Below are positions 7,376 to 16,954 of a DNA stretch of 64,000 nucleotides, piece after piece. The translations under genes and the position numbers were made by a program. Location of the stretch: positions 62,001-126,000 of the forward strand of contig NZ_JAJUKH010000009.1 of assembly GCF_021538675.1 (NCBI RefSeq), given 5' to 3'. Origin of the DNA: Paenarthrobacter sp. AR 02. GTDB taxonomy: Bacteria; Actinomycetota; Actinomycetes; Actinomycetales; Micrococcaceae. Numbering within the stretch: position 1 is the first letter of the stretch; each line of letters starts with the position of its first letter. The notes beneath the pieces are model-generated. The model ran no database searches. It worked only from the letters and a program-made list of their open reading frames with translations, and was not told the DNA's origin.

Positions 7376-9559
7376 TCAGGTGACCCGGAGTTCAGCAACC
7401 TGCGCGTGCTCCAGCCCGCCTCCCACATGGATCTCGAAAGTACCCGCCTCCACGGCGTACTGGTCCTGGTTGTCCCAGAAACCGAGGTCTTTCCAGCCCA
7501 GCTCGAAAGTCAGCATTGTGGCCTGGGACGGATCCAGGGTTGACCGGGCGAAAGAGCGCAGCCGGCGGACAGGCTGGGCCAGCGAGGCCACCAGGTCCCG
7601 GATGAACACCATGGTGACTTCGTCCCCTGCCACGGCCCCGGCGTTCGTGAGGGACACCGCCACCTGAACCGATCCACCGGCCCGCAGATCGTCCAAGGAG
7701 ATACTTGCCGGCGTCACACTGGGCGTACCGTACTCGAAGGTGGTGTAACTGAGGCCGTGCCCGAACGGGAACTGCGGTCCCAGGTCAAGGTCCCTGTACT
7801 TGGACGTGTAAAAGTCGTCCGTGTTCCCAGGACCCATCAGGCCGACATCCACGGTGGCGGCGTCGATTCTTCCTGAAATTTTGGCCGGGCGCCCCGTGTT
7901 CTCGTGGTCATAGTAGATGGGAACCTGGCTGGAAGACCTGGGGAACGTCATGGGCAGCCGGCCACCCGGGTTCACTGCGCCGTTCAGTGCACGGGCCACA
8001 GCGCGTGGCCCTTCCAATCCCGAGTGCCAGGCCTCAAGGAGTGCCGGCACCGCGTCAATCCAATCTGAGGTGACCAACGGACGTCCGTTGAACATGACAA
8101 CTGCCGATGGCCTGCCGGTAGCAGCGACAGCCCGGATCAGCTGTTCCTGGGCACCAGGGAGCCGGAGATCGCTGCGGGAACTGGCTTCACCCGTCAGTGC
8201 CGAAGGCTCACCGACAGCAACAACGATTGCATCAAAGTCGGCTGCGTCGGCCACTGCTTGTCCGATCAGGTCCGGGTCGCCACCAAAGAAACCCGTGCCT
8301 TCCCGAACCGTCACATCCCATTCCGGGCACTCTTCCCGGATCGCTTCGGCCAAGGAACCGGCAGGTTCTGCAAAGGACTGCACCCATGCCCCGAGGTGAT
8401 CGGTGCTGTTGGCGTACGGCCCCACCAGAAGTACCCGCTGGCGTGCCGTTCCAAGGGGAAGAACGGAATGGTTCTTGAGCAGGACCAAGCCTTTTTCCGC
8501 GGTTGCCAACGCAGCACGGCGGCTTTCGGAAGACGGCACCACCACCTCATCCCCGGGTGACTTGTACGGGTCGGCGAACAAGCCCAACGCAAGTTTCAGG
8601 CGGAGAACCCGGCGCACGGCGTCGTCCACGCGCGCCAACGGCACGTGTCCAGGACCAAGGCGGGTGCCGTCGTCGGACGTTGTGACGCTACCGCCCATTT
8701 CAATATCCAGGCCCGCCGCGAACGACTGCCTCAGTGCGTCATCCAGGTCCTCGGCGATTCCGTGGTCCAGCAGGTTGACGACGCCATCGGCGTCACCCAC
8801 CACCACGCCTTCGAACCCAAACTCATCCTTCAGGATGGAGGTCAGCAGGTGATGGTTGGCGTGCGCCGGCCGCCCGGAAACCGTGTTGAAGGCCGCCATG
8901 ACAGTCGCCACGCCGGCGTCAACCGCGGCCCTGAACGGATCCAGATACACATTGCGGAGCCGCTGGCCGGAAACGTCAACGGTGTTGTAGTCCCGCCCGC
9001 CCTCCGCCTGGCCGTAAGCCACAAAATGTTTCGCGCAGGCAAGGATGGAATCCGGATCGCCCAGCGAGTCGCCCTGGTAGCCGCGCACCTTGGCGGCTCC
9101 GAACACACTGTTGACGTACGTGTCTTCTCCGAAGCCTTCAACAACACGGCCCCAGCGGGGATCCCTGGATACGTCGATCATGGGCGAGAACGTCCAGTTG
9201 ACTCCCCCGGACGCCGCTTCCTGCGCTGTGACGCGGGCGTCAGTTTCAGAAACTGCAGGATCGAAACTGGCCGCCTGGGCCAAAGGGACAGGAAAGGTTG
9301 TCCGCTGCCCGTGGATGACATCCAATCCCACCAGGAGCGGAATGCCATGAGCAGTTTCTTCGCGGGCTATCCTTTGCAGTTCATTGGTGGCCGCGGCACT
9401 GCGCGGCCAGAAGATTGCGCCGATCCCGCCGCGGACCAGATCCGCAGCATCCTCCAGACGGGGGCGGAAGGCTATCTGGAGCTGGCCCAGCTTTTCCTCC
9501 CACGTCATGGCCTCCAGGAGGTTTTCGACAAGTTGGTCCTGTACCGGCGCTGATGTCAC
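7376..9559 (-). CDS. Glycoside hydrolase family 3 beta-glycosidase
   Basis: 727 residues with the three-domain GH3 plan: TIM barrel (about 10-330), alpha/beta sandwich (about 360-560) and C-terminal fibronectin-III-like domain (about 620-727). Lys177-His178 (ACAKHFVAYG) mark substrate binding and Asp256 in VVGDADG is the expected nucleophile, with GDAD instead of the common SDW. There is no signal peptide, so it acts in the cytoplasm on imported glycosides. It follows the C-glycoside deglycosidase-like subunit gene by 46 bp and would take the O-glycosides in the same mixture. Linkage specificity is not determined. Confidence 0.93.
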   Translation of the reverse strand: MTSAPVQDQLVENLLEAMTWEEKLGQLQIAFRPRLEDAADLVRGGIGAIFWPRSAAATNELQRIAREETAHGIPLLVGLDVIHGQRTTFPVPLAQAASFDPAVSETDARVTAQEAASGGVNWTFSPMIDVSRDPRWGRVVEGFGEDTYVNSVFGAAKVRGYQGDSLGDPDSILACAKHFVAYGQAEGGRDYNTVDVSGQRLRNVYLDPFRAAVDAGVATVMAAFNTVSGRPAHANHHLLTSILKDEFGFEGVVVGDADGVVNLLDHGIAEDLDDALRQSFAAGLDIEMGGSVTTSDDGTRLGPGHVPLARVDDAVRRVLRLKLALGLFADPYKSPGDEVVVPSSESRRAALATAEKGLVLLKNHSVLPLGTARQRVLLVGPYANSTDHLGAWVQSFAEPAGSLAEAIREECPEWDVTVREGTGFFGGDPDLIGQAVADAADFDAIVVAVGEPSALTGEASSRSDLRLPGAQEQLIRAVAATGRPSAVVMFNGRPLVTSDWIDAVPALLEAWHSGLEGPRAVARALNGAVNPGGRLPMTFPRSSSQVPIYYDHENTGRPAKISGRIDAATVDVGLMGPGNTDDFYTSKYRDLDLGPQFPFGHGLSYTTFEYGTPSVTPASISLDDLRAGGSVQVAVSLTNAGAVAGDEVTMVFIRDLVASLAQPVRRLRSFARSTLDPSQATMLTFELGWKDLGFWDNQDQYAVEAGTFEIHVGGGLEHAQVAELRVT

Positions 9560-9605
9560 CGTTGGTCCTTTCTTTGATGGTGGGACATCGCGCCGGCTCC
9601 GGCGA

Positions 9606-9998
9606 TCAGTCCCGGAGTGTCAGTACCTTTTGGTCGGCGCCGCCGCCCGGGACGGGCATGTAGGAGATCCGCAACCTCTCGCGAACGGCCACGGAGTGCT
9701 CGCCCCGGCCCAGTCCGCCGGGCTTGTCCACCGCCACGGTTGCGACCTCCCCCATTTCCCAGCGGTCGTCAAAGATGCCGGGAAGGTCGGTGAGTTTGTA
9801 GGTGTTTCCGTGGACGGTGAGGGACACCGCAGAGACTGGGGCCGTTTCGCCGTCCACAGTGACTTGCACGTCCTCCACCATGGAAAGTCCCAAACCGCGG
9901 TAGTAGGGAAGCCGTACGCCCAGTTCGAAGCCCGTGACGCGATCACCGTCAACCACGTTGCGGAGAGTGTCCTCAACAATCATGTACTTATCGAACAC
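9606..9998 (-). CDS. C-glycoside deglycosidase beta subunit-like protein (DUF6379)
   Basis: 130 residues starting at GTG 9998, fixed by GGGAGG 5 nt upstream. The sequence (FDKYMIVEDTLRNV, GFELGVRLPYYRGLGLSMVED) matches the small beta-sandwich subunit of C-glycoside deglycosidases (DgpB/CarB type, DUF6379). In those enzymes it pairs with a TIM-barrel alpha subunit that cleaves the C-C bond of 3-keto C-glycosides such as 3-keto-puerarin. The start lies 11 bp inside the end of the TIM-barrel gene, as expected for obligate partners. Family call is firm; that this pair cleaves C-glycosides rather than 3-keto O-glycosides is inferred. Confidence 0.82.
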   Translation of the reverse strand: MFDKYMIVEDTLRNVVDGDRVTGFELGVRLPYYRGLGLSMVEDVQVTVDGETAPVSAVSLTVHGNTYKLTDLPGIFDDRWEMGEVATVAVDKPGGLGRGEHSVAVRERLRISYMPVPGGGADQKVLTLRD

Positions 9999-11028
9999 TG
10001 TGGCCTCCCTGGGCAGGGGCGCCTGCAGCAACCCCGTCGTCTTCACCGAGCAAACGCTCAAACATCCTGTGCTGGCGGCGGACCTGCTCCACGCTGTCTA
10101 CCTCGAAAATGTCCTGGATGTGCCTGTTGCCCTCGTATTCGCTGGAGAGGTAGCCGTTGTAACCGCCCTCGATCAGCACCTGGATGATCTTGTCGTACGG
10201 GATGCTGTATTCCGTGCCCTCATCGGTCATCTCGTAGAACTTCGCCTGGATGTGGTGGATCAGCGGCATGTGCTCCAACATCACCCGCGGATCATTCCAG
10301 GTGAGGAAAGTGGAAAGCCTGGCGATGCCCTGCTCCACCGGGTTGGCGCCCATGTAATTGAAGGTATCCATGAGCCCGTGAACGTCCCCGCGGCTGTTGT
10401 ACGTTTCCACCGCGAGCTCCACAAACCGGGACCGGGCTCCATCGCGCAGCGCCCGGTCGGACATGACCCGCGGGAAACGTTCAACGAACGTACCCATGTC
10501 AGGCATGAAACCCAGGGCAGGAGACTGCAAGCGGTGCATGACCTCCAGATGCCGGATCACCCAGGGGTGTTCGTAATGGAAGGGCGCATGCACTTCCAGG
10601 AGCAGCTTCAGGCCCAGCTTCTCAGCGTACGAGGCGCACGCTTCCATGACCTCCGGCGGCGTGTTGATGATGGCCCGGACGTGCTTGGCGCCCATTCTCT
10701 TGGCGATATCCAGGTCCTTGCGAACGGACTCCGTCATCTCGTCCAGGGTCATGACCCGGCCGGGATAGCGCTTGGTATCCAGGAAAAGGTCCGTGGCCAC
10801 CGTGGTGGTTCCGTACTTTTCCATCCAACCATCCCACGTGCGGTAGAAGGCTTCGCCAGGATCCGGATACCCGGTCATGGATTGTTCGGGAATGATCTCG
10901 ATCCCCAAGGCCCCTATGGCCGCAGCCTCGCTGACGCAGTCCTCCAAGGACATCTTCTTCAGGAAACACTCTTCCTGGTAACTGTAGAAACTGACTCCAC
11001 GCTTGATCTGATGGGCGGTACTCAACAC
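9988..11028 (-). CDS. Sugar-phosphate isomerase/epimerase-fold protein, C-glycoside deglycosidase alpha-like
   Basis: 346 residues from GTG 11028, with GAGGAG just upstream. It is a xylose-isomerase-like TIM barrel; the likely divalent-metal ligands are Glu145 and neighbouring His147 (LLLEVHAP), Asp177 (GFMPDMGT), His258 or His259 (PLIHHIQ) and Glu297 (YLSSEYEG). This set is what DgpC/CarC catalytic subunits use to stabilise the enolate of a 3-keto sugar. Its stop overlaps the beta-subunit start. It faces a GMC oxidoreductase that could supply the 3-keto substrate. Alternative: a plain 3-keto-glycoside lyase or an epimerase. Confidence 0.82.
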   Translation of the reverse strand: MLSTAHQIKRGVSFYSYQEECFLKKMSLEDCVSEAAAIGALGIEIIPEQSMTGYPDPGEAFYRTWDGWMEKYGTTTVATDLFLDTKRYPGRVMTLDEMTESVRKDLDIAKRMGAKHVRAIINTPPEVMEACASYAEKLGLKLLLEVHAPFHYEHPWVIRHLEVMHRLQSPALGFMPDMGTFVERFPRVMSDRALRDGARSRFVELAVETYNSRGDVHGLMDTFNYMGANPVEQGIARLSTFLTWNDPRVMLEHMPLIHHIQAKFYEMTDEGTEYSIPYDKIIQVLIEGGYNGYLSSEYEGNRHIQDIFEVDSVEQVRRQHRMFERLLGEDDGVAAGAPAQGGHSVR

Positions 11029-11320
11029 CCAGCTCCTCGTGTTTGGCGCGCACTGGACGCGACATTTCGCACCGACCTACGACGGGCGTAGTCCAACGCT
11101 ACTGGGGGCGTCCGGCAAATGGCAGTGGCCCCAGGATCAGGAACGCCTATGCCGCGCATCCACAGATTGAATGAATGCCGGAGGTGCTCCAAGGACCTTT
11201 CACCAGTTAGCGTTTTACCAGGTGCCTGCATCGACCACCGCGCGCACTGCGCGCTGATGCTCCCGGGCACCGTGCCGCAGGTTCACAGGCCGGGCACTGA
11301 GTGATCCGTGAAGGATTCCC
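11029..11320. promoter_or_regulatory. Divergent promoter region of the glycoside module
   Basis: This 292-bp gap separates the TIM-barrel gene from the GMC oxidoreductase gene and must hold both promoters. I see a small dyad CTACG-ACGGG-CGTAG at 11081-11095 and a GC-rich hairpin GCGCGC-ACT-GCGCGC near 11243, but no clear -35/-10 pair or regulator palindrome. No convincing ORF lies in it. Confidence 0.5.
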
Positions 11321-12832
11321 GTGAAAACCCATGAGTACGACGTCGTCATTGTTGGCAGCGGTCCCGCAGGCGCCGCCTATGCCCGAACCCTCCATGAGGA
11401 GGCTCCGCAACTGCGGGTCCTGATGGTGGAAGCCGGCCCGTCGTTGTCCAAACCACCAGGTTTGCACGTCAAGAACCTGCCGGATCCACAAGCTCGGGCG
11501 GCGGCCCAACTGGCATCGCAAGGACCGGTCACCTCACTTAGCCCCGAGTCCCCTGTCCCCGGTCCCGGTCGTCCGGGGACTTTCCTGTTGCGGCCGGACG
11601 AACTGGCTCCCCTGGCCGGAATGCCGGCGGCCGCCATGTCCAGCAACGTCGGCGGCATGGGCGCCCACTGGACCTGCGCTTGCCCAAGGCCCGGAGCATC
11701 CGAGCGGATCTCCTTCCTGGACGACGGAACCCTTGATGCGGCGCTCGGAGAGGCCGAACGGCTTTTGTCCGTCACCTCGGAGGCATTCGCTGACGCTCCC
11801 TTCTCCGGTGACGTCCGCGAGCGGCTCGAACACGCCTTTCACCGCACCGGCGCTGCCGCCATCCAGCCCATGCCACTTGCCGTGCGAAAGCATCCTGACG
11901 GCACCATCACGTGGTCCGGGACCGACGTCGTCATGGGTCCGCTGGCTGAACCGACAACGCGCGGTGACTTCTTTGAGCTCCGTGACCAGACGCTGTGCCA
12001 ACGGGTGATGCTCGACGCCGGACACGTCACCGGAGTGGAGTTGAAGGACCTCGCCACCGGTACGGTGACCAAGGTCCATGCCCCTGCAGTGGTGGTGGCG
12101 GCCGATGCCCTCCGCACACCGCAGCTCCTGTTCGCCTCGGGCGTGCGGCCGCGGGCTCTGGGCCGGTACCTGAACGACCAGCCGCAAGTCATCAGTGCTG
12201 TGCGTTTACCGGCCGATGTTGTGCAGTCAAGAGACGGCGAGGCCGGTGCTGGAGAGGCCACTGCCGGCGCCGCGGTGCACAGCGGCGTTTCCTGGGTTCC
12301 CTACACGGACGAGGAACCGTTCCACGGCCAGGTGATGCAGCTTGATGCTTCGCCTGTTCCCCTCGCCGAAGACGACCCCGTAGTGCCGGGATCCGTCATT
12401 GGCCTCGGCTGGTTTTGCGCGACTGAGACCGTGGAAGAAAACAGGGTGGAGTTCGATGACACCAGCCTGGACCACTACGGGATGCCCCGCATGACCATCA
12501 ACTACAACCTCACGTGGAAGGACCTCCGGGTCATCGAGCAGGCCAAGGAGGCGGTGACCCGCGCTGGCAAGGTCCTGGGTACCTTCCTGGATGACAGGCC
12601 GCCTTTCCTGCTCCCCGCAGGTTCGTCGCTCCACTACCAGGGGTCGGTCCGGATGGGACAGTACGACGACGGCCGCTCGGTATGCGGTCCCGACAGTCAG
12701 GTGTGGGGTACTGAGGGGCTTTACGTGGCCGGTAACGGAGTGATTCCGACCTCCACCGCCTGCAACCCAACGCTGACGTCCGTGGCCCTCGCGGTCATCG
12801 GGGCCCGGGCAATAGCCCGGAGTATGAAGTAA
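11321..12832 (+). CDS. GMC/pyranose-oxidase-like FAD oxidoreductase (CarA-like)
   Basis: 503 residues from GTG 11321 (AAGGA 5 nt upstream). FAD-binding GSGPAG is at 12-17. The segment GGMGAHWTCA (111-120) matches the flavin-proximal loop of pyranose oxidases, with His116 where some family members attach FAD covalently. The C-terminus has the GMC catalytic pair, His438 (SSLHYQGS) and Asn482 (STACNPTL). Pyranose-oxidase-like CarA enzymes oxidise the sugar C3-OH of C-glycosides before deglycosylation, and the divergent alpha/beta deglycosidase-like pair supports that role. Which glycoside is oxidised is inference. Confidence 0.88.
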   Translation: MKTHEYDVVIVGSGPAGAAYARTLHEEAPQLRVLMVEAGPSLSKPPGLHVKNLPDPQARAAAQLASQGPVTSLSPESPVPGPGRPGTFLLRPDELAPLAGMPAAAMSSNVGGMGAHWTCACPRPGASERISFLDDGTLDAALGEAERLLSVTSEAFADAPFSGDVRERLEHAFHRTGAAAIQPMPLAVRKHPDGTITWSGTDVVMGPLAEPTTRGDFFELRDQTLCQRVMLDAGHVTGVELKDLATGTVTKVHAPAVVVAADALRTPQLLFASGVRPRALGRYLNDQPQVISAVRLPADVVQSRDGEAGAGEATAGAAVHSGVSWVPYTDEEPFHGQVMQLDASPVPLAEDDPVVPGSVIGLGWFCATETVEENRVEFDDTSLDHYGMPRMTINYNLTWKDLRVIEQAKEAVTRAGKVLGTFLDDRPPFLLPAGSSLHYQGSVRMGQYDDGRSVCGPDSQVWGTEGLYVAGNGVIPTSTACNPTLTSVALAVIGARAIARSMK

Positions 12833-12841
12833 AAGGAAACC

Positions 12842-12883
12842 AAAAAGGGCTGGTCCACCATGATGGTGGACCAGCCCCTTTTT
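12842..12883. terminator. Bidirectional Rho-independent terminator
   Basis: A perfect 15-bp arm inverted repeat (12847-12861 and 12863-12877, core GGGCTGGTCCACC) is flanked by AAAAA on the left and TTTTT on the right, so it works on both strands. It ends the GMC oxidoreductase transcript and the convergent GH35-like gene. Confidence 0.93.
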
Positions 12884-12902
12884 GTGACTTCGTGGTGGAG
12901 CG

Positions 12903-14537
12903 TCAGTCCCGGCCGACGTCCAGCAACCTGATAAATGAGGCACTGATCCGGTCGCTCTGTAGAACCTGTAGCCGCTCGTCACCGTTGAGGAGGCGCCCTT
13001 CCTGCCAACCATCGGGAGTCAGCCGAAGCTCCCGCACTGAATCAACCTCAAGCACGGAATCTTTCGAATGGAAATCGAACAACGCGCCTTGACCGACAAC
13101 AAGGTACTCCAAAGGGCCAGTCTCGATGACGAGTCCGAAGGGTCGGTTGTCCCCAGGAGTGTGGCCATGGGCTGCCCCCTCGGTCTCCCCCGGCAACTCC
13201 GGAGGGGGTGGAAGCACCACTCCTGCGTCCAAGAGCATAGCGGTGTAGAGCTTCGCGGCGTTTCTTATGCTGACAGTGACAGAGCCGAATTCCGTGACCA
13301 CATCGTCTTCGTTCTCTTCCAAGGCGAATCCAAAGATCCGGCCCTCCCGCTGCGCGTCAACAATCTCCTGGGTCAGGGAAATGATCGCCTGGGCCGCCGA
13401 GCTGAACTGGTTACCCTCCCGGCCGTCTTCCAGCCCGAAGACGTGATATCCAAAGCCTCCGAACCGGCCCACTGAGAGGAAGACATCTCCTGCCCTGAAC
13501 CGGGCTTCTGGAATGAAGAGCGGATTCTCAGGAGATGCGTACTGTGCCATGACCTCGGCGGAATACGGTACGTAGATGTCCGGGGCCAAGAAATCGAGGG
13601 CCGGTGCTGCGGCCTTCCAAACCGGCAGCATCTTTGCCGTCGGGCCGCCACTTGGGTAATTGCCCGGGAGGTCTTGGCCGGGTTGCGGACCGATCCAAGC
13701 ATTGGCGTAGGCCGGAAGATTTAGAAATTCCTTACCGGCAGCGGCAAGGCCGCCCACATATTCAGCAAATGCCCAAGCCATGAAGGTTTCGTCTGCAACA
13801 GGGTTGCCGTCGCCGAAATGATCGGCCCAACTGCCGTCGGAGTCGGCAATGGGGCGGAGAGTCTGGGCCAGTCCGGGGTCGAATGAACTTTCGCGGCTCA
13901 CCAACGCCTTCCTCAGAGCTTCCGGAACCGGTTGTTGCCAGGCCGCCAGAGCAGCAGCTGAAAGGTCGCGGGCCGCCCCAAGGAGCCCTACCTCATTTTC
14001 CACTTGGACCATGATTACGGTGTGATCCTCGTCTGTTTCAGCAAGGTGAGCCATAAAGCGGCAGTAAGCCGCTTTATCGGCTTCAAAGAGGTCTACCGAG
14101 AATACGGAAAGGGTTGGACGAGGCATCGAACCTTTATAGGAGAAGGGTGTTTGCATGGGTTCCAAACCACGATCAGCACGGGGAAAACGCGAAGGATCGC
14201 CCCGTACCCACGACGGGGCATAAGTGGATGAAGCATTCTTGAACGCACCAAACCAGATAAGTACCAGCCTTAGTCCAGCAGCTTTTGCGTCTTCGATGAG
14301 CCCATCAACGATCGAGAAATCGAAGTTACCTTCCGTTGGTTCCACTTGCTCCCATGACACCGTTGCAATAACGGTATTGACCTTGGACGCGGCCAGCTTT
14401 CCCCAGTATTGGGCCATGTACCCGCGATCGGAGGAGCTTGAGTTGTGCAGCTCCCCTCCAATGCAGAGAAATGGTTTGCCGTCAACAACTAATCGGGCAT
14501 GCCCGGATTGGCGTTCAAGGGTGGGGATGGTTGGCAT
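12903..14537 (-). CDS. GH35-like beta-galactosidase, DUF5597 type
   Basis: 544 residues from MPTIPTLERQ (14537; GGCGAG upstream; an ATG six codons earlier is possible). A GH-A TIM barrel covers about 1-380: GKPFLCIGGELHNSS opens strand 1, the acid/base Glu is in MVQVENEVG near residue 180, and the likely nucleophile Glu is in FIPEARF near 345. The last 150 residues match the DUF5597 beta domain. No signal peptide, so cytoplasmic. Known relatives remove terminal beta-galactosyl or related residues from plant oligosaccharides. It ends the ABC-importer/GH43 operon. Confidence 0.85.
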   Translation of the reverse strand: MPTIPTLERQSGHARLVVDGKPFLCIGGELHNSSSSDRGYMAQYWGKLAASKVNTVIATVSWEQVEPTEGNFDFSIVDGLIEDAKAAGLRLVLIWFGAFKNASSTYAPSWVRGDPSRFPRADRGLEPMQTPFSYKGSMPRPTLSVFSVDLFEADKAAYCRFMAHLAETDEDHTVIMVQVENEVGLLGAARDLSAAALAAWQQPVPEALRKALVSRESSFDPGLAQTLRPIADSDGSWADHFGDGNPVADETFMAWAFAEYVGGLAAAGKEFLNLPAYANAWIGPQPGQDLPGNYPSGGPTAKMLPVWKAAAPALDFLAPDIYVPYSAEVMAQYASPENPLFIPEARFRAGDVFLSVGRFGGFGYHVFGLEDGREGNQFSSAAQAIISLTQEIVDAQREGRIFGFALEENEDDVVTEFGSVTVSIRNAAKLYTAMLLDAGVVLPPPPELPGETEGAAHGHTPGDNRPFGLVIETGPLEYLVVGQGALFDFHSKDSVLEVDSVRELRLTPDGWQEGRLLNGDERLQVLQSDRISASFIRLLDVGRD

Positions 14538-14579
14538 TTTCGGCTCGCCTATCATTAGCTTTTCGTGGTGGTCGGCACG

Positions 14580-16115
14580 TTATCCGTGGAGCGCCTTGTA
14601 CTGAAAGTTTCGGAAGCGCACCTGGCCGGACCCTGTGGCAAACAGTGCGGGCCGCAGGCTCAGGAGTTCGCCGGCCGTGTTGGTGTTGTAGCCGGACATT
14701 TCGTACCGCAGCCCATGGCGGGTCCAGTTGACCCCATCGGTGCTGTAGTACTGCGTGACGATGTGGGCGTCATTGACAATCCGGAAGTGGATTGTTGACG
14801 CCGCAGGGGCCGGCTCCCGCCAGTAAGGAATGTTCTTTCCGGCGCGGTAGCTCCACAGCCGGTCTCCGTCATGGCCCATCCCGCAGAACAGCCGATCACT
14901 GTAGTAGAGCAGCAGCCCGCCTTGGGCGCCGCCGGAAATCTCCGCTTCGACAGTGACCTCGTAGCGTTGGTCTCCCACGATGCAGGTCAGCGGCGAACTG
15001 TCTGAAGGATCACTGCCCCTTGCTGCGAGAACCAGGCCGTCGTCGACCGAAACCCGCGAGTATTCATCCTTTGCAGGGGCATGGAATGACCATTGGATGC
15101 CAAAGCGGGCTTCCGCGAAGTCATCCGAAAGCTGTATTCCGTGACGTGTTCCTCCGGCTGCGGAAGCACCCGGCACAGGTGCAGGCAGGGGCTTGGAGAG
15201 ATCACCTCCGGTTGCACGGGGCCAGCCGTTTTCGTCCCATTCGATGGGTTCCAACAAGGTCTGGCGTCCCAGAGTGGTGAACCCATTTTCATAGGCGTGA
15301 TAGATGCTCCACCATTGACCGCCCGGGCCTTCAAAAAGCGTGGCGTGTCCCTTGCTCCACCACGGCTCGGCCGCATCCCAGGTACGGATGATGGGGTTCG
15401 CGGGGCAGTCTTTCCAAGGCCCGTGAACCGAGCGCGAGCGGGCCACCGTAACCATGTGCCCGGTGGGCGGACCGGAAGTACCGCCTACCGCCGTCGTCAA
15501 ATAAAACCACTCGCCGCGCTTGGTGAGTTTCGGTCCTTCCAAGGCGTACGCCTCGGTCACCCAATCGTCCGGGTAACGCCAGCCGTCATAGACATGCTCC
15601 AAAGGGCCGTCGGTGGATAAACCGTCCGCGCTCAAACGGACACGGCTGACACCGCTCAGGAACAGGTAGCGTCTACCATCCTCGCCCACCACATGCCCGG
15701 GATCAATGTGGCCGTTGATTCCCAGATTGATCGGCTCGCTCCAAGGGCCGGCCATGGAGTCGGCATGAATGACATAAATCTGGGGCGGGGCACCGGGATC
15801 AGGCGAGACGGAGGTCGAAATGATGGGGACGTAAATGAAGTAGCGGCCATCCACCTTGCACATGTCCACTGCAAAGACGTTGCCAATGGGTGTGGGCAAC
15901 GCAGGACCCAGGGGACGCCAATTGAGGAGATCCGTGGAGTGCCAGATGATCAGGCCGGGAGTGGACTCGAAGGAAGAGAACGTGAGGTAGTAGTCGTCCC
16001 CGTCCCGCAGGATGGCCGGGTCCGGATGGTCGCCGGCAAAGACCGGGTTCACATAGCTGCCGTCGCCAAGATCGGCGCGCCGTTGGCCCTCAGCAAGGAC
16101 TTCTGCCGTACTCAA
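14580..16115 (-). CDS. Glycoside hydrolase family 43 beta-xylosidase/alpha-arabinofuranosidase
   Basis: 511 residues. The five-bladed propeller carries the GH43 triad: Asp in AGDHPDPAILR (about residue 32), the pKa-modulating Asp in NGHIDPGHV (about 137) and the acid Glu in ALEGPKL (about 193). A C-terminal jelly-roll module (about 330-511; DDFAEARFGIQW, LLLYYSDRLFCG) is the usual accessory domain of xylosidase subfamilies. No signal peptide: it acts inside on imported oligosaccharides. Its ATG overlaps the stop of the inner-membrane permease gene by 4 bp. Xylose versus arabinose specificity is open. Confidence 0.92.
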   Translation of the reverse strand: MSTAEVLAEGQRRADLGDGSYVNPVFAGDHPDPAILRDGDDYYLTFSSFESTPGLIIWHSTDLLNWRPLGPALPTPIGNVFAVDMCKVDGRYFIYVPIISTSVSPDPGAPPQIYVIHADSMAGPWSEPINLGINGHIDPGHVVGEDGRRYLFLSGVSRVRLSADGLSTDGPLEHVYDGWRYPDDWVTEAYALEGPKLTKRGEWFYLTTAVGGTSGPPTGHMVTVARSRSVHGPWKDCPANPIIRTWDAAEPWWSKGHATLFEGPGGQWWSIYHAYENGFTTLGRQTLLEPIEWDENGWPRATGGDLSKPLPAPVPGASAAGGTRHGIQLSDDFAEARFGIQWSFHAPAKDEYSRVSVDDGLVLAARGSDPSDSSPLTCIVGDQRYEVTVEAEISGGAQGGLLLYYSDRLFCGMGHDGDRLWSYRAGKNIPYWREPAPAASTIHFRIVNDAHIVTQYYSTDGVNWTRHGLRYEMSGYNTNTAGELLSLRPALFATGSGQVRFRNFQYKALHG

Positions 16116-16948
16116 GACTTAACCCCTCCGGTAAAGCCTTGGATGAACTTCTTCTGTGCCACCAGGAAGAACGCAAGGATGGGGATCATTGAAATAATGA
16201 TGGCCGCGAAAATCACGTTCCATTGAGAGACGCTCTCCCCCACGAAGTTGTAGATCACCACCGGCAACGTCACGGCGTCCGAGCCGTTAAGGAAGATCAA
16301 GCCGGTAAAGAAGTCATTCCAGACAATCAGGCCGGTGAAGATCGCCACGGTTCCCGTTGCGGGCGAGAGAAGCGGAAAGATGATCTTGCGGAACACGGTG
16401 AACCGGGACGCCCCGTCAATTTGTGCGGCTTCTTCATAGTCCCGGGCGATGCCGTTGGTGAACCCCATGTACAAAAAGATGGAGATAGGCAGAAGTGCGC
16501 CCGCATACATGATGATGGTTCCGGCGTGGGTACCCACCAAGCCGACGTTCCTCATGCCCACGTAGATGGGGATGATGGCGGCCTGGGCCGGCAGAACCAT
16601 GGTGACCAGGATGAGGCCCATGGCTGCCTTGCTCAGCTTTCCTGTCCGGCGGCTCAGCGTATACGCCGAGATGGAGCCCACAGCTACCAGCACCAGCACG
16701 CTGCCGGCGGTGATGATGATGCTGTTGAGCATCCCATCCATCAGGGTTGCCTGGCGTCCGCCGCGGATGGCTTGTCCAAAGGCATCCAAAGTGGGGTTGG
16801 TGACCAGCTGCATCGCGGACGTCGTGAGTGCGTCGTTGCCGTTCTTCAAGGCCAGGTTAATCAGGAAGTAGAAGGGAAGCAGGAAGATCAGGGCAACCAG
16901 GATCAGCAATGCCTCGCGAAGCAAGGTCTTCTTCGTGTAACGGAACAT
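16112..16948 (-). CDS. Carbohydrate ABC transporter permease (MalG-like)
   Basis: 278 residues, six predicted helices, CUT1 family. The EAA loop is EEAAQIDGASRFTVFRKIIFPLL, with the conserved EAA---G at about 172-190, which docks the shared ATPase (MsmK-type, not in this window). It follows the MalF-like gene by 6 bp and overlaps GH43 by 4 bp. Together with the binding protein and MalF-like subunit it imports an oligosaccharide that the GH43 and GH35-like enzymes then trim. Confidence 0.93.
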   Translation of the reverse strand: MFRYTKKTLLREALLILVALIFLLPFYFLINLALKNGNDALTTSAMQLVTNPTLDAFGQAIRGGRQATLMDGMLNSIIITAGSVLVLVAVGSISAYTLSRRTGKLSKAAMGLILVTMVLPAQAAIIPIYVGMRNVGLVGTHAGTIIMYAGALLPISIFLYMGFTNGIARDYEEAAQIDGASRFTVFRKIIFPLLSPATGTVAIFTGLIVWNDFFTGLIFLNGSDAVTLPVVIYNFVGESVSQWNVIFAAIIISMIPILAFFLVAQKKFIQGFTGGVKS

Positions 16949-16954
16949 GATCGG

